Part shown: piece after piece, positions 60,416 to 64,000 of the stretch
How positions within the stretch are numbered: position 1 is the stretch's first letter
Layout: each line of letters starts with the position of its first letter
NCBI RefSeq assembly: GCF_004342625.1
Contig: NZ_SMAH01000007.1
Span: 1 to 64,000, forward strand
Direction: 5' to 3'
DNA length: 64,000 nucleotides
Source: Tepidimonas ignava
Lineage (GTDB): Bacteria; Pseudomonadota; Gammaproteobacteria; Burkholderiales; Burkholderiaceae_C
The notes under the pieces: model-generated
What the model was told of the DNA's origin: nothing
Database searches by the model: none
What the model saw: only the letters and a program-made list of their open reading frames with translations
Translations under genes and position numbers: made by a program

Positions 60416-62599
60416 TCAGGCGGGGGATGGGGATGCGGCGCCGATGATGGTGACGCCAAAACCGGTCGGGGTCGGCCCCAACGGCTGCGCGGGTTCCAGC
60501 GGGACCGGCCGTCCGAAGTGGTAACCCTGGAACAGCCGGCAACCCATCGCGCGCAGCACCTCGAACTGTTCCGCCGTCTCCACGCCCTCGGCCACGACGT
60601 CCATCTCCAGGCTCTGCGCGAGTTGCAGGATGGTGCGGGCGATGGCGGCGTCGTTGGGATCGGTCAGCAGGTCACGCACGAAGCTGCGGTCGATCTTGAG
60701 CTGCGTCAGCGGCAAGCGCTTAAGGTACGCCAGCGACGAGTACCCGGTGCCAAAGTCGTCCAGCGCAAACTGGATACCCAGCGCCGCCAGCGCCTCCATC
60801 TTGGCGATGGTGTCCTCGACGTCGTGCAGCAATTGGCTCTCGGTCAGCTCCAGCTTGAGCCGGCGTGCATCGGCACCCGCCTCGTGCAGCGCGCGGCGCA
60901 CGGTGTCGACGAAGTCGGGTTGGCGCAACTGGCGTGCGCTCAGGTTGACGGCCAGCGTCCAGCCAGCGCGCTGCGGGTCGTGCGCCCACGCGGCCAGCAA
61001 GCCGCAGGCGCGCTGCAGCACCCACTGCCCCAGGGGGATGATCAACCCGCTTTGCTCGGCCACCGGGATGAACTCGCCCGGCGGCACCAGACCCCGCGTC
61101 GGGTGGTGCCAGCGCAGCAGCACCTCCTGGGCGCACACCTGGGCACGTACGTCCACGATGGGCTGACCGTACAGGCACAACTCGCCGTCGCGCAGGCCGT
61201 GGCGCAGCTCGCGCTGCAGCGTCGCACGCTGCACCACGGTGGCCTGCATCGACGGGTCAAAAAACTGCACCGCGTTGCGCCCGGCGGCCTTGGAGTGGTA
61301 CATCGCCAAGTCCGCGCGGCCCAGGATGTCGGCGGCGCTCTCATCCTGACCGGCAAACAACGTGATGCCGATGCTGGGCGTGACGGTCAGGTCGTGCGCG
61401 TCGACGACGACCGGCTGCTGCACCACCTGGCGGATTTTTTCGGCCACGTGCTGCGCGCGCCACGCCGCCTGATCGGGCTGCGCGTGCAAATCTTCCAGCA
61501 GCACCACGAACTCGTCGCCGCCCAGCCGCCCCACCGTATCTTCGGCCCGTACCGCGGCACGCAGCCGCTCGGCGCACGCGCGCAACAGGGCATCGCCCGC
61601 CGCGTGACCATAGGCGTCGTTGACGTCCTTGAAGTCGTCCAGGTCGATGAACAGCAGCGCCGCCCACTGGCCGCTGCGCACGCTGCTGGCCTGCGCCTGA
61701 CGCAGGCGGTCCTGGAACGCGCGCCGGTTGAGCAGCCCCGTGAGGTCATCGTAATAGGCCAGCCGCTGGATGGTGGCCTCGGCGCTCTTGCGCGCGGTGA
61801 CGTCGCGCCCGATGCCGCGCCAGCCGACGCAGCGCCCCGCGGCGTCGCGCACCGGCTCGCCGCTGATGGCAAACCAGTAGGTACGCCCGTCCGGTAAGGT
61901 GCGCTGAATCTCAAAACGCTTGAACGGTCGGCCCTGCGCCACGGCGTCGCGCAGGGGCTTCCAGTCCTCGGGCTTGGGACGGTTGGCCGCCGGCACCTCC
62001 CACGGCGTGCGCCCCATGAACGTCGGCGCGATGCCCTGCTCGCGCACCACGCGCCCTTCCAGCCGGGTGTAGCGACCTTGGGCGTCCCATTCCCAATACC
62101 AGTCGGCCGACAGCTCCGTGAGGCTGCGGAAGCGCTCTTCGCTGTCGCGCAACTGCGCCAGCGCCTGCGCGTGCCTGGAAATGTCGGTGTACACCCGTGC
62201 CCAACCGCCGCCCGGCACGGCCACCGTGGCGCCCTGCAGCGTGCGCCCGCTGGCGGTGGTGTAGCTGTACACGTGGGGTTGGCCGCTGGCACGGGTGGCC
62301 CGCAGGTGGTGCCAGACGCGCTCGATGAGCCGCTCGGGATCGCCTTTCAGGTCGCCGCGCGCGGCTTGCCAGCGCACCACGTCGTCGATCAGGGGGGCGC
62401 GCTGCATCAGCTCGGCCGGCAACTCCAGCATCTGCAACGCGCATGTGTTGTAGCCCACCACCCGACCCTGCGCGTCCAGCACCACAAACGCATGCTGCAG
62501 CGCGTCGAGCAACTGCGCCACCGACAGCCGCCCGCTGCGCACGGCCTCGTCAGCGGCGGCGCTGGCCACGCCGGGCAGGGTCACGGTGAAGTCGGTCAT
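60416..62599 (-). CDS. PAS/GGDEF/EAL c-di-GMP turnover protein
   Basis: This 727-residue cytoplasmic protein has two PAS modules (about residues 25-150 and 150-275, the first of the PAS_7 type), then GGDEF (residues ~285-445) with LTGLLNRRAFQDRL and an intact active site RLGGDEFVVLL, then EAL (~460-710). The EAL motif reads EVLLRW, with ELTESQL, DDFGTGYSSLAYLKRL and KIDRSFV all present, so phosphodiesterase activity is likely; GGDEF may be active or act as a GTP sensor. There is no membrane segment. It lies 24 bp after the chemoreceptor gene. Confidence 0.93.
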   Translation of the reverse strand: MTDFTVTLPGVASAAADEAVRSGRLSVAQLLDALQHAFVVLDAQGRVVGYNTCALQMLELPAELMQRAPLIDDVVRWQAARGDLKGDPERLIERVWHHLRATRASGQPHVYSYTTASGRTLQGATVAVPGGGWARVYTDISRHAQALAQLRDSEERFRSLTELSADWYWEWDAQGRYTRLEGRVVREQGIAPTFMGRTPWEVPAANRPKPEDWKPLRDAVAQGRPFKRFEIQRTLPDGRTYWFAISGEPVRDAAGRCVGWRGIGRDVTARKSAEATIQRLAYYDDLTGLLNRRAFQDRLRQAQASSVRSGQWAALLFIDLDDFKDVNDAYGHAAGDALLRACAERLRAAVRAEDTVGRLGGDEFVVLLEDLHAQPDQAAWRAQHVAEKIRQVVQQPVVVDAHDLTVTPSIGITLFAGQDESAADILGRADLAMYHSKAAGRNAVQFFDPSMQATVVQRATLQRELRHGLRDGELCLYGQPIVDVRAQVCAQEVLLRWHHPTRGLVPPGEFIPVAEQSGLIIPLGQWVLQRACGLLAAWAHDPQRAGWTLAVNLSARQLRQPDFVDTVRRALHEAGADARRLKLELTESQLLHDVEDTIAKMEALAALGIQFALDDFGTGYSSLAYLKRLPLTQLKIDRSFVRDLLTDPNDAAIARTILQLAQSLEMDVVAEGVETAEQFEVLRAMGCRLFQGYHFGRPVPLEPAQPLGPTPTGFGVTIIGAASPSPA

Positions 62600-62623
62600 G
62601 GCGCGTGGTCAGGGAATCGACGG

Positions 62624-64000
62624 TCAAAACGTCTCCCACTCACCGTCGTCCGCGGCCGCAGGCTTGGGGGCCGGGCCCGCCTTGGACGCCGCCGCAGCCG
62701 GGGCCTTGGCCGTCGCCGGGGCCGGCTTGGGCAGCGAGGGTTCACGCCGCGCGGCCGCCCCGGGCAGCGGCTTGGGCGGCCCCGCCGGCTTGCGTGGCGG
62801 CGCCACCTTGGGCAAGCTCGGCTTGGACGTGGCCGTTGGCTCGACAGCCACCGGCAGGTTGTCCCCCGTGCGGAATTGCGCCACCACCCGCTGCAGCTCG
62901 GCCGCTTGCTGACGCAGGCTCTCCGCCGCCGCCGTGGCCTGCTCCACCAGCGCCGCGTTTTGTTGCGTGGCCTGGTCCAACTGCGACACCGCCGCGTTGA
63001 CCTGCGTGATGCTGTCGCTTTGCTCGGCGGTGGCCGCGGTGACTTCGCCAATCATGTCCGCGACGCGCTGGATGGCCTGCACGATCTCCTCCACCGTGCG
63101 ACCCGCGGTCTCGACCTGCTGGCCGCCCTGCTGCACCCGCGCCACGCTCTCTTCGATCAGCGCTTTGATCTCCTTGGCCGCCTGCGCGCTGCGCTGCGCG
63201 AGTTGGCGCACCTCGCCCGCCACCACCGCAAAACCACGCCCTGCCTCGCCAGCACGGGCCGCTTCCACGGCGGCGTTGAGCGCCAGGATGTTGGTCTGGA
63301 ACGCAATGCCGTCGATGACGCCAATGATGTCGGCGATCTTGCGGCTGCTGGCGTCGATGCCCTGCATCGTGCCCACCACTTCGCGCACCGCCGCGCCGCC
63401 ACGCTGCGCCGCGTCGGCCGCTTGCTGCGCCACCTGGTTGGCCGTGCGCGCCGCGTCCGCGCTGTGGCGCACCCCGTCGGTGAGTTGCTGCAAGCTCGCC
63501 GACGTCTGCTCCAAACTCGCCGCGTTGCTCTCGGTGCGCGCCGACAGGTCCTGGTTGCCTTGGGCGATTTGCACCGCGGCGCTGGCCACCTGGTCGGAGG
63601 CGCCGCGGATGCGCGCAAACGCCTGCCGCAGCGCGGTCTGCATGGCGTCCAGCGCGCGCAGCAGATCCCCCACCTCGTCGCCCCGGCTGGTGTGCAGGCG
63701 GTGCGTCAGGTCGCCTTGGGCGATGCTGCCCGCCACCGCCACGGCCTCGCGCAACGGCCGCACGATGCCCCGCGTCAACGACACGGCCACACCGATCCCA
63801 AGCACCACCGCCACCACCAAGGCAGCCAGTTCCAGCCACTGCGCAACGCGGGCCGCCTCGCGCGCCTGATCGACCAGTTGTTCCGCTTCCTTGACCAAGG
63901 CATCGCTGAGCGCCTGCTGCGCGGCGGTGTAGGCTTGCGCCGCGGGCTGGTAGCGCGACTCGGCCAACTGACGCGCACGCTCCATGTCGCCCGCGCGCAC
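62624..64000 (-). CDS. methyl-accepting chemotaxis protein, C-terminal part, truncated by window edge
   Basis: This partial chemoreceptor retains at least 458 residues. The order is the end of a four-helix-bundle periplasmic domain, a transmembrane helix ([21 protein letters not shown]), a HAMP domain ([23 protein letters not shown]), and a signalling coiled coil with the tip [24 protein letters not shown] and [24 protein letters not shown] Pro/Ala/Lys-rich linker of ~75 residues leads to the C-terminal pentapeptide EWETF, which matches the CheR/CheB-binding NWETF motif. The start lies beyond the right edge. Confidence 0.94.
   Translation of the reverse strand: MRAGDMERARQLAESRYQPAAQAYTAAQQALSDALVKEAEQLVDQAREAARVAQWLELAALVVAVVLGIGVAVSLTRGIVRPLREAVAVAGSIAQGDLTHRLHTSRGDEVGDLLRALDAMQTALRQAFARIRGASDQVASAAVQIAQGNQDLSARTESNAASLEQTSASLQQLTDGVRHSADAARTANQVAQQAADAAQRGGAAVREVVGTMQGIDASSRKIADIIGVIDGIAFQTNILALNAAVEAARAGEAGRGFAVVAGEVRQLAQRSAQAAKEIKALIEESVARVQQGGQQVETAGRTVEEIVQAIQRVADMIGEVTAATAEQSDSITQVNAAVSQLDQATQQNAALVEQATAAAESLRQQAAELQRVVAQFRTGDNLPVAVEPTATSKPSLPKVAPPRKPAGPPKPLPGAAARREPSLPKPAPATAKAPAAAASKAGPAPKPAAADDGEWETF

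Overview
The window is a dense, GC-rich (about 70%) bacterial chromosome segment. Gene content points to the Burkholderiales (Betaproteobacteria, Comamonadaceae-like). The indicators are a MerR-type LiuR leucine regulon, a ferrooxidans-type GshA paired with GshB, type 2 ArgC, a UvrA of the long betaproteobacterial kind, alpha2beta2-type glycyl-tRNA synthetase genes, and a soluble NAD-linked formate dehydrogenase. A Tepidimonas-like thermophile is a guess only. There are no rRNA or tRNA genes, no CRISPR array and no insertion sequence. The first ~120 bases are long G/C homopolymers that look like a poor-quality contig end; both the first gene (uvrA) and the last (a chemoreceptor) are cut by the window edges.

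Layout. 1-8.3 kb: uvrA, a thioredoxin-like protein, a universal stress protein, the formate dehydrogenase pair (a fused FdsG-FdsB protein plus FdsA), a DUF1289 protein and a YbaK-type deacylase. 8.35-10.5 kb: the wreck of a type I restriction-modification locus, holding fragments of hsdM and hsdR, a gutted hepT beside an intact mntA-like nucleotidyltransferase, and a frameshifted rhuM-fic gene. 10.6-29 kb: leucine/isovalerate degradation in two blocks (liuB-liuC-liuD-mvaB, and liuR-liuA-carbonic anhydrase-aceK-thiolase-acyl-CoA dehydrogenase). Between them lie a divergent AraC regulator, a small carboxymuconolactone-decarboxylase-like protein and a potassium uptake set (trkA with two trkH). 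29-40.7 kb: a UbiA-like prenyltransferase, then ten tightly packed envelope and housekeeping genes read leftward (corC-lnt-glyQ-glyS-gmhB-plsC-metalloprotease-hlyD-ftsX-lolD-like). 40.8-64 kb: an orphan AAA-like ATPase, a GNAT protein, fadD, a diguanylate cyclase, a metallo-beta-lactamase-fold protein, argC, sucCD, a PP2C phosphatase, pyrF, a DHA2 exporter, an ABC importer followed by an EmrE-like gene, vanZ-gshB-gshA, a second MFS protein, a PAS/GGDEF/EAL protein and a chemoreceptor ending in a CheR/CheB-docking pentapeptide.

How it works together. The liu genes take isovaleryl-CoA to acetyl-CoA and acetoacetate. Carbonic anhydrase could supply bicarbonate to the methylcrotonyl-CoA carboxylase, and AceK would shift isocitrate to the glyoxylate shunt when acetyl-CoA is the carbon source. 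Two perfect palindromes, one before liuR and one before liuA, are the evident LiuR operators. At least ten genes have a good -10 hexamer only 6-10 nt before the start codon and no Shine-Dalgarno sequence, which suggests leaderless or near-leaderless mRNAs. I found no clearly new system. The decayed restriction/toxin-antitoxin island and the liu-carbonic anhydrase-aceK operon are the most interesting parts.
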